From: Xiheimicrobium sp033763395 | GTDB taxonomy: Bacteria > Myxococcota > Myxococcia > Myxococcales > Myxococcaceae | Direction: 5' to 3' | Assembly: GCA_033763395.1 (NCBI GenBank) | Contig: JANRKQ010000241.1 | Span: 1-64,000, forward strand | Length of the DNA stretch: 64,000 nucleotides | Part shown: positions 34,676 to 43,125 of the stretch, piece after piece | Numbering within the stretch: the first letter of the stretch is position 1 | Layout: the number at the start of each line of letters is the position of its first letter | Position numbers and translations under genes: made by a program | The notes under the pieces: model-generated | What the model saw: the letters and a program-made list of their open reading frames with translations, nothing else | Databases searched by the model: none | What the model was told of the DNA's origin: nothing

Positions 34676-35236
34676 GTGTCTCTCTCTCGCAGTGAGCAGA
34701 TGGCGCGCATTCGAGGCTCGAACACGACGCCGGAACGTGACCTCCACCAGGCGCTCGGCATCGGGACTCGCAACGAACGAATCGGAAGAATCCGGCCCGA
34801 TCTGGTCATTCGAGACGACAGGAGACCAATCGCGGTCTTCGTTGATGGGTGCTTCTGGCACGGCTGCCCAGATCACTACGTTCGCCCAAGAAGCGGGGGA
34901 GACTTCTGGAGCAATAAGCTCACAGAGAACACGGAACGAGACAGTCGGCAGACGAAGCAACTTCTCCGCGACGGATGGCAGGTCATTCGACTGTGGGAAC
35001 ACGAAGTCGTGCAGGACGTGGAGAAGGCAGCACGTACCGTTCGCGCGGCTATCGACTCCGGGCGTTCACGAGCGGAGCGATGGAGGGTCGTAGAAGTCAC
35101 CGTGATTGGCGAATACATGGAGCGCCGCGAACTTCGTCAGCTGATCAAGGAAGAGAACTGGAGAAGAGAAGAAGGGCCACGGACGACTGCAAAGGTCGGC
35201 CGCATCAAGCGCACGTTGATCGGAGAGGGGCCGTGA
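34676..35236 (+). CDS. Vsr-family DNA endonuclease
   Basis: A 186-residue protein from GTG 34676, preceded by GGGGG. Family motifs are in order: S-E-Q-M-A-R-I-R-G-S-N-T-T-P-E (start of the Vsr fold), R-P-D-L-V (Asp42, the metal-binding Asp), F-V-D-G-C-F-W-H-G-C, F-W-x-x-K-L-x-x-N-x-x-R-D, and G-W-x-V-I-R-L-W-E-H-E. At the position of the catalytic His of E. coli Vsr (F-x-H-G-C-F-W) there is Asp58, a change I recall in many Vsr relatives outside mismatch repair. A 65-residue charged C-terminal extension follows. In this context the protein is more likely the restriction nuclease than a T:G repair enzyme (inference). Confidence 0.88.
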   Translation: MSLSRSEQMARIRGSNTTPERDLHQALGIGTRNERIGRIRPDLVIRDDRRPIAVFVDGCFWHGCPDHYVRPRSGGDFWSNKLTENTERDSRQTKQLLRDGWQVIRLWEHEVVQDVEKAARTVRAAIDSGRSRAERWRVVEVTVIGEYMERRELRQLIKEENWRREEGPRTTAKVGRIKRTLIGEGP

Positions 35237-35239
35237 ACG

Positions 35240-36763
35240 ATGTCTACCGAAGAGTTCTTCCACAAGACGCTCGAAGTCGAGTCGTTCAAGACGATCGAGC
35301 CAACACCGGACATCCTCGAGGCGATCAAGCAGGACTACAAGATCGAGGCGAGTGTTGCGGATCTTCTGGATAACTCGATCGACGCCGGTGCGAAGCAGAT
35401 GCTGATCCGCTTCGTCAAACGTGGCGGTCGACTGGTCAGCTTGTGCATTGCCGACGATGGACGTGGCATGGACGATGCGACCATCGACGAAGCCATGCAG
35501 TTTGCAAATCGCCGCAAGTACACCGACGGCGACCTCGGCATGTTCGGCGTCGGCCTGAAGACGGCCTCCCTCAGCCACGCGCTCTCGGTAACGGTCATCT
35601 CAACCAACGGGAAGTCGAAGGCTGTGGGGCGTCGGTGGTCCGAGGCCGGAATCCGGAGTCACGCATGGCGCTGTGACGTAATCTCTGACGACTCGGCCGC
35701 GCTTGAACTGGGTCTGACTTGGGGCTTCATCGGAGCGATTCGCCGCGGCACGGTGGTTCGCTGGGACGACGTCCGTGACTTCAAGACTGTTCGCGCCGAC
35801 GACGTCGCGAAGTACCTTGAGAAGGTTCATCGAGAGATCAGGCTCCACGTGGGATTGAAGCTCCACCGATTCCTCTCCCGCGGCGACATGGAAGTCAGGG
35901 TCGACGAACTCGACGCCGACAGTGGAGAGACCTCCGCTGCTTTCACGATTGACCCCATCAACCCCTTTCCCAGGGCCTCAGCGCACAAGGGGTATCCGAA
36001 GACCTTCGTGGTCGAGATCCCCCAACACGGTAAGCTGAAGCTCGTCGGCCACATCTGGCCGCGCAAGGTCTCCGAGATTGGCTACAAGTTGGGCACGGGC
36101 AAAGTGGCCGAACATCAGGGCTTCTATTTCTATCGCCACGACCGCTTGATTCAGGCTGGCGGCTGGAACGGATTCAAGAGCACGACCGAGCCACATCTCA
36201 GCCTCGCGCGTGTCGAGATCGATATCCCAGATGGAATGGGCGCGTACTTGAAGGTCCGGTCGACCAAGGCGGGCATTGATGCTCCCTCGTCCTTTGCGGA
36301 CTTTGTTCAGAACGCCACGGCTGAGGATGGTACAACGCTGAGCGAGTACGCTGAACTCGCCGAGCAGATCTACCGAACCCGTGGCGAACACACCGAGCGC
36401 CCTCTTCTGATGCCAGGAAAGGGCATCCCCAAACCGGTCCAGGAGGCGCTCGAGAAGGCAGGTGTTGAGTTCAAGCGAGGAAGCGGCAAGGACGGCATGA
36501 TCATCGTCTGGGGGCGCGTGACTGGGAAGAAGTTCTTCGAACTCGACCGCGAGAACGACATCGTTACGCTGAATGATCGATACCGGAAGATCCTCAACCA
36601 CAACGGGCGCGGAGGTGCTGCCGATGTCCCTGTCGTCCGCACCCTGCTCTACTTCCTGCTGGCTCCTACGCTCGAGCGTGAGCGCGGTGGCGTCGCTGAG
36701 GACGCGAAGTTGAACGCACTCCAGTCCGCACTCGTGGCTGCCGCCAATCTGGAGCGCGAATGA
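35240..36763 (+). CDS. GHKL ATPase of MutL/MORC type
   Basis: A 507-residue protein, three bases after the Vsr-like gene. The N-terminal Bergerat fold is intact: N box D-L-L-D-N-S-I-D-A-G-A (Asn45), G1 box D-D-G-R-G-M (72-77), G2 box G-M-F-G-V-G-L-K-T-A-S (100-110). Asp41 sits where MutL has its general-base Glu, as in some MORC-like ATPases. The middle part resembles the S5-fold transducer domain; the C-terminus is helical with no endonuclease motif. Such ATPases, paired with methylases and nucleases, were proposed as DNA-gating components of restriction systems (Iyer, Abhiman and Aravind 2008). Ends ATGA with the next gene. Confidence 0.9.
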   Translation: MSTEEFFHKTLEVESFKTIEPTPDILEAIKQDYKIEASVADLLDNSIDAGAKQMLIRFVKRGGRLVSLCIADDGRGMDDATIDEAMQFANRRKYTDGDLGMFGVGLKTASLSHALSVTVISTNGKSKAVGRRWSEAGIRSHAWRCDVISDDSAALELGLTWGFIGAIRRGTVVRWDDVRDFKTVRADDVAKYLEKVHREIRLHVGLKLHRFLSRGDMEVRVDELDADSGETSAAFTIDPINPFPRASAHKGYPKTFVVEIPQHGKLKLVGHIWPRKVSEIGYKLGTGKVAEHQGFYFYRHDRLIQAGGWNGFKSTTEPHLSLARVEIDIPDGMGAYLKVRSTKAGIDAPSSFADFVQNATAEDGTTLSEYAELAEQIYRTRGEHTERPLLMPGKGIPKPVQEALEKAGVEFKRGSGKDGMIIVWGRVTGKKFFELDRENDIVTLNDRYRKILNHNGRGGAADVPVVRTLLYFLLAPTLERERGGVAEDAKLNALQSALVAAANLERE

Positions 36764-37719
36764 CAAGGAAAATTGCTCAGACCGAACGCCACCTGAGTTG
36801 GGAGTTCCTCAGTGAACGAATCAAGGGTGGCACTCCAAGCCGGGAGCAGATTCAAGGGACGCCACAGTGCGACCTGATTCTTGAGGCCAGGGGCCGGCGA
36901 CTCGCGCTGGTCGTAACCGGAGCGCCAGCCAAAGATGAGCGCCTTCCTTTCTTCGCTTCGGTCGAGTGCGTTCGAGTGGGCACTGGGGCGAGGAGCTACG
37001 TGCAGCTCTCGTGTACTGACCGAGAGCGCTACCAGGAGTTCTACGCCTTCGTCACAGCGGTTGCAGACCGCGTTCAGCTTCAGGGCATGCCGGTCGACGA
37101 GGCAATCGCTGATGCGGCTGACAGCGTTCGAGATCTGCTTGCGGGCGGCACTGCGCTGCCGCTCGAACGACAGCTCGGACTGTGGGGAGAGCTCTGGGCC
37201 GTCGAGGCTCTCGCGGAGCGCACAACATGGAAGACCGCCGTCCAGGCGTGGATCGCGAACGGGGACTCACCAGAGGAACATGACTTCGCCCTCGCCACGC
37301 TCGACATCGAAGTGAAGACAACGAACGCGGAGCTGCGCCGACACCACATCTCGAGCGCCTCGCAACTGACGCCAAAACACGACAGGCCGCTCTTCGTGCT
37401 CTCGTTGCAGATTACTGCCGGTGGTGCGGGTGGAACGACGCTCGCCGATGCAGTGGCAAAGGTCCGGGCTGCGGCCGTGAAGTCAGTCGCAGTGAAGCTC
37501 GAGAAGACGCTGAAGGCCGTGGGCTGGCGCGACGAGGATGCGGACCGCTACTCGACCCGCTGGGTGCATCGAAGCGCCCCGATCGCATTCAACGCTACGG
37601 AGCTTCCGCGTCTGAAAGTCGAAGGGTCGAACCCACATCGACTCGTTTCCTGGACCTACGTGGTCGATGTTTCCGGGCTGGGCGAGTCTGCAACGGGGGA
37701 ATGGAAATGGCTTCGGTGA
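36760..37719 (+). CDS. DUF4420-type PD-(D/E)XK motif protein
   Basis: A 319-residue protein overlapping the ATPase gene by ATGA. Mid-protein G-L-W-G-E-L-W-A-V-E-A-L and, 40 residues on, H-D-F-A-L-A-T-L-D-I-E-V-K-T-T form the PD-(D/E)XK pattern: Asp in E-E-H-D-F and the E-V-K triad strand. This is the signature of the family named PD-(D/E)XK motif protein (DUF4420), found in restriction-like operons with Z1 proteins. The N- and C-terminal thirds are beta-rich and probably serve for complex assembly or DNA contact. It may be a second nuclease or a structural subunit. Confidence 0.85.
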   Translation: MTRKIAQTERHLSWEFLSERIKGGTPSREQIQGTPQCDLILEARGRRLALVVTGAPAKDERLPFFASVECVRVGTGARSYVQLSCTDRERYQEFYAFVTAVADRVQLQGMPVDEAIADAADSVRDLLAGGTALPLERQLGLWGELWAVEALAERTTWKTAVQAWIANGDSPEEHDFALATLDIEVKTTNAELRRHHISSASQLTPKHDRPLFVLSLQITAGGAGGTTLADAVAKVRAAAVKSVAVKLEKTLKAVGWRDEDADRYSTRWVHRSAPIAFNATELPRLKVEGSNPHRLVSWTYVVDVSGLGESATGEWKWLR

Positions 37720-40511
37720 CGTGGGCGGAGCTTCTCAAAGAAACTTTCGACGGGATGAAGGTCGCTGGTCCGAAGCCGCTCCTCAAGCGGCTGGCCATGG
37801 CGGCTGACGAACACGGCCTTAACGATGACCCCGCGACCCTTCTCAAGTCGGCGGCTCCAGACAAAGCGAGCGCGGTCAGGGAGGCGCTACACAATCAGTT
37901 GAGCGTCTGGGACTACGCCCTCAACCCGTCGTGGGCGAAGACAGCTCCCAATACCAGTGAGCGGCGACAGGAAATCTACAAGCTGCTCCAACTCCCTGAC
38001 GACCTGCGGAAGGCGTTCGACAAGGACATCGCGGCAAAAACTGACGAAGTCGAGCGAGAGTTGGTGATCACCGATCACGCCACGACGTGGTACACCGACG
38101 ATTTCCTTCGCGACCGCGAGTTCTATTGGCCGAAGTACCGAGAGTACCTCAAGAATAAGAAGGGCATGACAGACGAAGTGCTGATTGGCCTCAACGAGTC
38201 AGCCAATCGCGTTCTTGAGAGCCTCGCGGCCCCGACCACACCGACGCCCGAACCGCGGAGAGGGCTTGTTGTTGGCTACGTACAGAGCGGAAAGACCACC
38301 AACTTCACTGCTGTCATCGCGAAGGCCATCGATGCTGGCTACCGGCTCATCATCGTTCTTGCCGGTACAATCGATCTGCTTCGGCTTCAGACGCAGCGTC
38401 GCCTCGACATGGAGTTGGTCGGTCTCGAGAACATTGGAGTCAACGAGGATGACCCCGATCGTGAGTATCAGAACGACCCGTCGTTCCCTTCGAAGTTCAT
38501 CAGCTATGGTGCGTTGCCTCGTGCGCTGAACGAATACGCCCCAAATATCAAACGCCTGACCAGTTCGACAGGCGACTTCCGCTCGATTGACGCGTCGTTC
38601 AAGGCGCTCGCGTTCGACGAACTTCCGCCTCGGGAGAAGGCGTACTCGCCGTCGGCGCTCAAGAAGACCAACGCGCGCCTCATCGTCATCAAGAAGGTGA
38701 CGCCTCGTCTGAAGAAGTTGGTGCGGGAGATCAAGAACAACAAGGACGTTCGGCTCGACCTGCCGACCCTTATTATTGACGACGAGTCGGATCAGGCGTC
38801 GGTCAATACGGTCAATCCCGACAAAGCTCTTGCTGAAGAGCGGTCGCGCACAAACGAGAGCATCGTGGAGTTGCTGAAGCTGCTCCCGAGGGCTCAGTAC
38901 GTCGGCTACACGGCCACGCCGTTTGCGAATGTTCTCGTAGATCCAAACGATGCGGAGGACATCTACCCGCGCGACTTCATCATTTCGCTGCCTCGACCGG
39001 GCGGGTACATGGGAGTCAGCGACTTTCACGACCTCAACCGGACGGACGAGCAGACTCCAAACAAAGACGCGTTCGTTCGCTTCTTCGGCGGGGACGAAGA
39101 CGAACGCGACGAGGACGCGAGCATCAACGCGGCCCTCGATGCCTTTGTGGTCAGTGGCGCGCTGAAGCGCTTCCGCCAGTCCAAGAAAGTCACGGGCGAC
39201 TTCCGTCATCACACGATGATGATCCACGAAACGGTGAAGAATGCTGAGCAGTTCGTGCGTCAGGCTTCTGTCCTCAAGCTGTGGAAAAGCGCCGGTTACG
39301 GGTCCACTGGCAAGGGGCCGGATCGGCTCCGAAAGGCACTCGAGGAGTTCCGGCTCGTATCAAAGAGTCGTGAGCCCAAACTGCCCTTCCCTCGCGACTA
39401 CGATGAACTCAAACCATTCGTAGCTGAAGCATTGAAGCTCATCGGAGACGAACAGCCGGTCATCGTCGTCAACGGCGACATCGTCGGTGGAGGCACTGAT
39501 CCGTCTTTCGATACCTCTGATCACGTGTGGAAGGTGATCATCGGCGGTGCGAAGCTCTCGCGTGGATTCACCGTCGAGGGACTGACTGTCACCTGGTTCA
39601 AGCGGAGGGCAAAGAGCCAGGACACGATCATGCAGATGGGGCGTTGGTTTGGCTACCGCGGAGGCTACCGTGATCTTGTTCGGCTGTACCTCGAGCGAGG
39701 CAACGACAACGCGTACGATCTCTATGATTCGTTTGAGGCGATCTGTCGGGATGAGGAGTCATTCAGAGCCCAACTCACGAGGTATGCACGACCCGCGAAC
39801 GGCCAAAAGCCAATCCGACCCATCCAGGTACCAGCAGTCGTTTACAATAGTTTTCCGGGCATCATGCCCACATCGAAGAACAAGATGTTCAATGCGAAGC
39901 TGGTCGAGGCAGTGGTAAGCGACGAGTGGAGCTCCCCGACCGATGTCTCAATGAACGAGACAGACCTCCGCAACAACTGGAACGCGCTCGAATCGCTGGT
40001 CGGCGGTGATCTTGAGGAGGTCAAGTTCGGTAAGGGCCAGTACCTGACGAAGCGTGTTGGCCGGGACGAACTCTCGAGGTTCCTCGCGAGCCTCCGCTGG
40101 AACGAGGGCCGCCCGATACTTGCCGCCGAACAGAGCTTCTTCCGCGCAAACCCTGCTGCGGCCAAGGAGTGGCTGCTCGTCTTCCCTCAGCTTCAGGAGC
40201 GATCAGTGAAGCTCGGAAAGAACCCGATCTCGGTTCACGAGCGGAGCCGAAGGAACGAGGCCTTCAACGTGTTCTCGTCGCCGAAGCACATCAGCGAAGT
40301 CGAGGCGGAGTTCGCCAAAGGCCGGCCCCTCCACGGTCTGGGCGTTGCGCTCATCTACCCAACCCACGAGAAGCCGAAGCACACACACAAGCACCCGATC
40401 GTTGGCCTCGCGCTCTACCACCCTGCTGTTCCTGCATCTGTGGCCCAGGCCGTCTTCACCGTGAGGGAGCCCAAGCTGAAGGACAAGCCAGTCGTGGAGG
40501 CGGGCCGGTAG
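37707..40511 (+). CDS. Z1-domain superfamily II ATPase
   Basis: A 934-residue protein. ATG 37707 is preferred over ATG 37701, because GGGGGA then lies six bases upstream; the gene overlaps the DUF4420 gene by 13 bp. Motor motifs: Walker A G-Y-V-Q-S-G-K-T (190-197), Walker B I-I-D-D-E-S-D (357-363), motif III-like Y-T-A-T-P-F-A-N. The C-terminal Z1 core is very typical: G-G-x-K-L-S-R-G-F-T-V-E-G-L, then Q-M-G-R-W-F-G-Y-R-G-G-Y. Z1 proteins are predicted helicase-like motors for DNA translocation or remodelling in defence systems. It should work together with the GHKL ATPase. Confidence 0.92.
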   Translation: MASVTWAELLKETFDGMKVAGPKPLLKRLAMAADEHGLNDDPATLLKSAAPDKASAVREALHNQLSVWDYALNPSWAKTAPNTSERRQEIYKLLQLPDDLRKAFDKDIAAKTDEVERELVITDHATTWYTDDFLRDREFYWPKYREYLKNKKGMTDEVLIGLNESANRVLESLAAPTTPTPEPRRGLVVGYVQSGKTTNFTAVIAKAIDAGYRLIIVLAGTIDLLRLQTQRRLDMELVGLENIGVNEDDPDREYQNDPSFPSKFISYGALPRALNEYAPNIKRLTSSTGDFRSIDASFKALAFDELPPREKAYSPSALKKTNARLIVIKKVTPRLKKLVREIKNNKDVRLDLPTLIIDDESDQASVNTVNPDKALAEERSRTNESIVELLKLLPRAQYVGYTATPFANVLVDPNDAEDIYPRDFIISLPRPGGYMGVSDFHDLNRTDEQTPNKDAFVRFFGGDEDERDEDASINAALDAFVVSGALKRFRQSKKVTGDFRHHTMMIHETVKNAEQFVRQASVLKLWKSAGYGSTGKGPDRLRKALEEFRLVSKSREPKLPFPRDYDELKPFVAEALKLIGDEQPVIVVNGDIVGGGTDPSFDTSDHVWKVIIGGAKLSRGFTVEGLTVTWFKRRAKSQDTIMQMGRWFGYRGGYRDLVRLYLERGNDNAYDLYDSFEAICRDEESFRAQLTRYARPANGQKPIRPIQVPAVVYNSFPGIMPTSKNKMFNAKLVEAVVSDEWSSPTDVSMNETDLRNNWNALESLVGGDLEEVKFGKGQYLTKRVGRDELSRFLASLRWNEGRPILAAEQSFFRANPAAAKEWLLVFPQLQERSVKLGKNPISVHERSRRNEAFNVFSSPKHISEVEAEFAKGRPLHGLGVALIYPTHEKPKHTHKHPIVGLALYHPAVPASVAQAVFTVREPKLKDKPVVEAGR

Positions 40512-40552
40512 GCCCTGGCAGTGTCAGCCTCTCCCTGTATAAGGGCACCGTG

Positions 40553-41524
40553 ATGACCTACGACTTCACGTTCGTCGACCTCTTCGCCGGTATTGGCGGG
40601 TTCCACGTCGCTCTCAAGGACCTCGGGGGCGAGTGCGTCTTCGCCAGTGAGTGGGACGAGCACGCCCAGAAAACCTACGAGGCCAACCACGGCCTCAAGC
40701 CGGTCGGCGACATCACGCAGGTCGACCCTTCATCGATCCCGAAGCACACGGTTCTTACCGCTGGCTTCCCGTGCCAGCCCTTCAGCATCGCGGGTGTCAC
40801 CAAGGCGAATGCGCTCGGACGGCACCACGGGTTCAAGCACCCGACGCAGGGCACCTTGTTCTTCAACGTGAAGGAGATCATCGCTGAGACGCGGCCTGAG
40901 GCGTTTATCCTGGAGAACGTGAAGAACCTTGTCGGTCACGACAAAGGGCGCACCTTCAAGGTCATCCTCGACACGTTGGAGAACGAACTCGGCTACAAGG
41001 TCACGTACAAGGTGCTCGACGCTCAACCCGTGGTGCCGCAGCACCGCGAGCGAATCTTCATTGTCGGGTTCCGTGACAAGAAGATCTCGTACGCAGTTCC
41101 TGAACTCACGGGCGACAGTCCAAAGCTCGGTACCGTGCTCGAGAAGGGCGAAATCGACCCCAAGTACACGCTGACGCCGAACCTTTGGGAGTACCTCCAG
41201 AAATACGCCGCCAAACACAAGCGCGCCGGCAACGGCTTCGGATTTGGGCTGGTGACTCCCGAGAGCGTCGCTCGCACCCTGTCTGCTCGGTATTACAAAG
41301 ACGGTGCCGAGATTCTCGTAGCGCAGCCGCGGAAGCGCCCACGAAGGTTGACGCCTCGAGAGTGCGCTCGCCTGATGGGCTACCCCACCGACTTCAAGAT
41401 TCCTGTCAGCGACTGGCGCGCCTACCGACAGTTCGGAAACTCAGTGGTTGTTCCTGTGGTCAAGCACGTCGCCGCGAGTGTGCTTGAGGCGCTTGAGACC
41501 AGCCGCCTGAAGAGGGCGAGTTGA
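40553..41524 (+). CDS. DNA cytosine-5 methyltransferase
   Basis: A 323-residue enzyme from ATG 40553 (GTG 40550 also in frame). Canonical m5C motifs: D-L-F-A-G-I-G-G-F (I), G-F-P-C-Q-P-F-S with catalytic Cys74 (IV), E-N-V-K-N (VI), Q-H-R-E-R-I-F (VIII), and F-G-N-S-V-V-V-P-V (X), with L-T-P-R-E-C-A-R-L-M-G-Y before it. The target-recognition region between VIII and X is short (about 90 residues), so the recognised sequence is probably simple; it cannot be predicted here. It would protect host DNA from the nuclease components of the operon. 41 bp separate it from the Z1 gene. Confidence 0.95.
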   Translation: MTYDFTFVDLFAGIGGFHVALKDLGGECVFASEWDEHAQKTYEANHGLKPVGDITQVDPSSIPKHTVLTAGFPCQPFSIAGVTKANALGRHHGFKHPTQGTLFFNVKEIIAETRPEAFILENVKNLVGHDKGRTFKVILDTLENELGYKVTYKVLDAQPVVPQHRERIFIVGFRDKKISYAVPELTGDSPKLGTVLEKGEIDPKYTLTPNLWEYLQKYAAKHKRAGNGFGFGLVTPESVARTLSARYYKDGAEILVAQPRKRPRRLTPRECARLMGYPTDFKIPVSDWRAYRQFGNSVVVPVVKHVAASVLEALETSRLKRAS

Positions 41525-41527
41525 ACG

Positions 41528-41851
41528 ATGGCAAAGAAGATTCTGAGCAAGACCGACCTGTCTCGCAACGCAATCGTGCTGAACGAAGAACTCGCACGAG
41601 TCTTCCATCAACGCGGAGTGTTCCCTTCGCTCGGAGGCGACAACCTCTTCGTCGTGGCGGTGAAGATCTACTTCAAGAATACGGGCGAGGAATTGCTCGC
41701 CTCCTACTACGCGTCGCTCCGAAACGAAGACCGACCGATCGAAGAGCGAATGTGGGCGAACGCGTTCGGCAAAGCCGCCGTTGCAGGCGATGAACTGACA
41801 ATCGAGTTTGATGGAAAGCGATTCGTGGCTGAAGTCCGACCCGCCCCTTAG
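41528..41851 (+). CDS. Small unknown protein, last gene of the defence operon
   Basis: A 107-residue protein three bases after the methyltransferase stop. Mixed helix/strand, acidic in the middle, ending in a beta hairpin (D-E-L-T-I-E-F-D-G-K-R-F-V-A-E-V). No Cys, no membrane segment, no recognised domain. Its stop is ten bases before the right-hand 79-bp repeat, so it is the outermost island gene. Position suggests a regulator, immunity or recognition partner; nothing in the sequence decides between them. Confidence 0.75.
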   Translation: MAKKILSKTDLSRNAIVLNEELARVFHQRGVFPSLGGDNLFVVAVKIYFKNTGEELLASYYASLRNEDRPIEERMWANAFGKAAVAGDELTIEFDGKRFVAEVRPAP

Positions 41852-41860
41852 TTGGGAATT

Positions 41861-41939
41861 CTTGAACGCGCATCGTGCCCAGGTCGTGTCGGTGCCGTGC
41901 CCTGCCGCGGCGCTCGACCTGGATGTGCCGGGCGCCTGA
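41861..41939 (+). repeat. 79-bp direct repeat, right copy (MocA gene 3' end remnant)
   Basis: Reads in frame as the last 25 codons and stop of the MocA gene (ending V-P-G-A), but with no gene in front of it. Differences from the left copy give one Ser-to-Asn change and three silent changes. It marks the right junction of the island and is followed by 34 bp before the convergent histidine kinase gene. Confidence 0.9.
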
Positions 41940-41973
41940 GGCTTCGGCCGACGACGAACTCGACCTTCGCGGG

Positions 41974-43125
41974 TCATCCCCGGGCGAGCGCCGGCAGCAG
42001 CACCGTCATCGTCGTGCCCCGGCCCAGGCTGCTCTCGACCCGCAACTCGCCGCCGTGCGACGTGACGATGCCGTGCGAGATCGACAGGCCGAGGCCAGTG
42101 CCGACGCCGACGGGTTTGGTGGTGAAGAAGGGGTCGAAGATGTGCGGCAGGGCTTCGGGGGCGATGCCGCTCCCGTTGTCCTCGACGTCGATTCGCGCGC
42201 GCCCATCGGTCGCCGTGCCCGTACGCACCTGAATGAGACACGCGGCCCGGGCCCGGCCCTCCATCGCCTGGGCGGCGTTGATGAGGAGGTTGAGCAGCAC
42301 CTGGACCAACAGACTCTCGCTGGCCTGAACGAGCGGCGCCGGCTGGTGCTCGACGACGAGGTGCGCCCGGTCTTCGACCGTCCGCCGGGCCAGCGCGGTG
42401 GCGCGGGCCACCACGTGGCTGACGGCGAGCGGGCCCGCCTTGTGTGACTCGGCCCGCGCGAAGCGGCGAACGTCGTCGACGATCTGCCGAATGCGGTCGG
42501 TCGCCGCGTCTGTCTCTCCGAGCGCTTCGTCGAGCGTCGCCAGCTCGGCGAGGGGGGGCGTGGCTCGCCACGCGACCTCGTCACGCAGGGCCACGTCGAG
42601 CTGCTGCACGGCCTGGCGCGCGACCTCGGTGTTGAGCTTCACCACGGTGAGGGGGTTGTTGACCTCGTGCGCGAGCCCCGCGGCGAGCGTGCCCAGGCTG
42701 GCGAGCCGCTCCTGGTGCCGCACGTTCTCGAGCATGGCCCTGCGCTCCCGCGCCAGCCGGTGGACGTAGAGGCCGACCTCGATGGCCGACTTCAGCTCTC
42801 GCTCGTCGAACGGCTTGAGCAGGTAGCTGAGCGGCTCGACGACCTTGGCGCGCTCGAGGGTGGCGTCGTCGCTGTAGGCGGTGAGGAAGACGACTGGCAC
42901 GTCGTGCCGCTCACGGACCAGGCGCGCCGCCTCGATGCCGTCCATCGGACCGGCGAGGTGAATGTCCATCAGCACGAGGGCCGGCTTGAGCGCCTCCGTC
43001 AGGGCGACCGCTTCGGAGCCGTCGCCCGTCGTCGCGGGCACCTCGTACCCGAGGCGAACGAGCGTCCGGCGCAGGTCCTCGGCCACGAGCACTTCGTCTT
43101 CGACCACCAGCACCCGGGGCGTCAT
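41974..43125 (-). CDS. Receiver-histidine kinase hybrid
   Basis: A 383-residue soluble protein. The N-terminal receiver domain (about 1-120) has the acidic pair E-D-E, phospho-acceptor Asp in L-M-D-I-H, Thr in F-L-T-A-Y, and Lys in L-K-P-F-D. A HisKA domain (L-A-A-G-L-A-H-E-V-N-N-P-L-T) and a HATPase domain (N box N-L-L-I-N-A-A-Q-A, D-N-G-S-G-I, G-T-G-L-G-L) follow. So it is a kinase controlled by phosphorylation of its own receiver. The upstream sensor kinase gene overlaps by one base (TGATG), making that sensor the probable phosphodonor; the downstream target is not encoded here. Confidence 0.93.
   Translation of the reverse strand: MTPRVLVVEDEVLVAEDLRRTLVRLGYEVPATTGDGSEAVALTEALKPALVLMDIHLAGPMDGIEAARLVRERHDVPVVFLTAYSDDATLERAKVVEPLSYLLKPFDERELKSAIEVGLYVHRLARERRAMLENVRHQERLASLGTLAAGLAHEVNNPLTVVKLNTEVARQAVQQLDVALRDEVAWRATPPLAELATLDEALGETDAATDRIRQIVDDVRRFARAESHKAGPLAVSHVVARATALARRTVEDRAHLVVEHQPAPLVQASESLLVQVLLNLLINAAQAMEGRARAACLIQVRTGTATDGRARIDVEDNGSGIAPEALPHIFDPFFTTKPVGVGTGLGLSISHGIVTSHGGELRVESSLGRGTTMTVLLPALARG

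Larger units (their letters stand above)
34418..41860. mobile_element. Genomic island carrying a restriction/anti-phage operon
   Basis: About 7.4 kb inserted precisely at the stop codon of the MocA gene and flanked by the 79-bp direct repeats. Base composition drops to roughly 55-60% GC by eye against about 70% outside, with more A/T at third codon positions. It contains one operon of six same-strand genes and nothing else: no integrase, transposase, relaxase or tRNA is visible. The element either lost its recombinase, was mobilised in trans, or came in by homologous recombination with a strain carrying the island. Confidence 0.85.

Noticed and set aside
34418..41860. Integrase, transposase or tRNA attachment site in the island
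   Set aside because: All six genes have other identities, and no tRNA-like sequence was seen at either end; the target is the MocA gene end.
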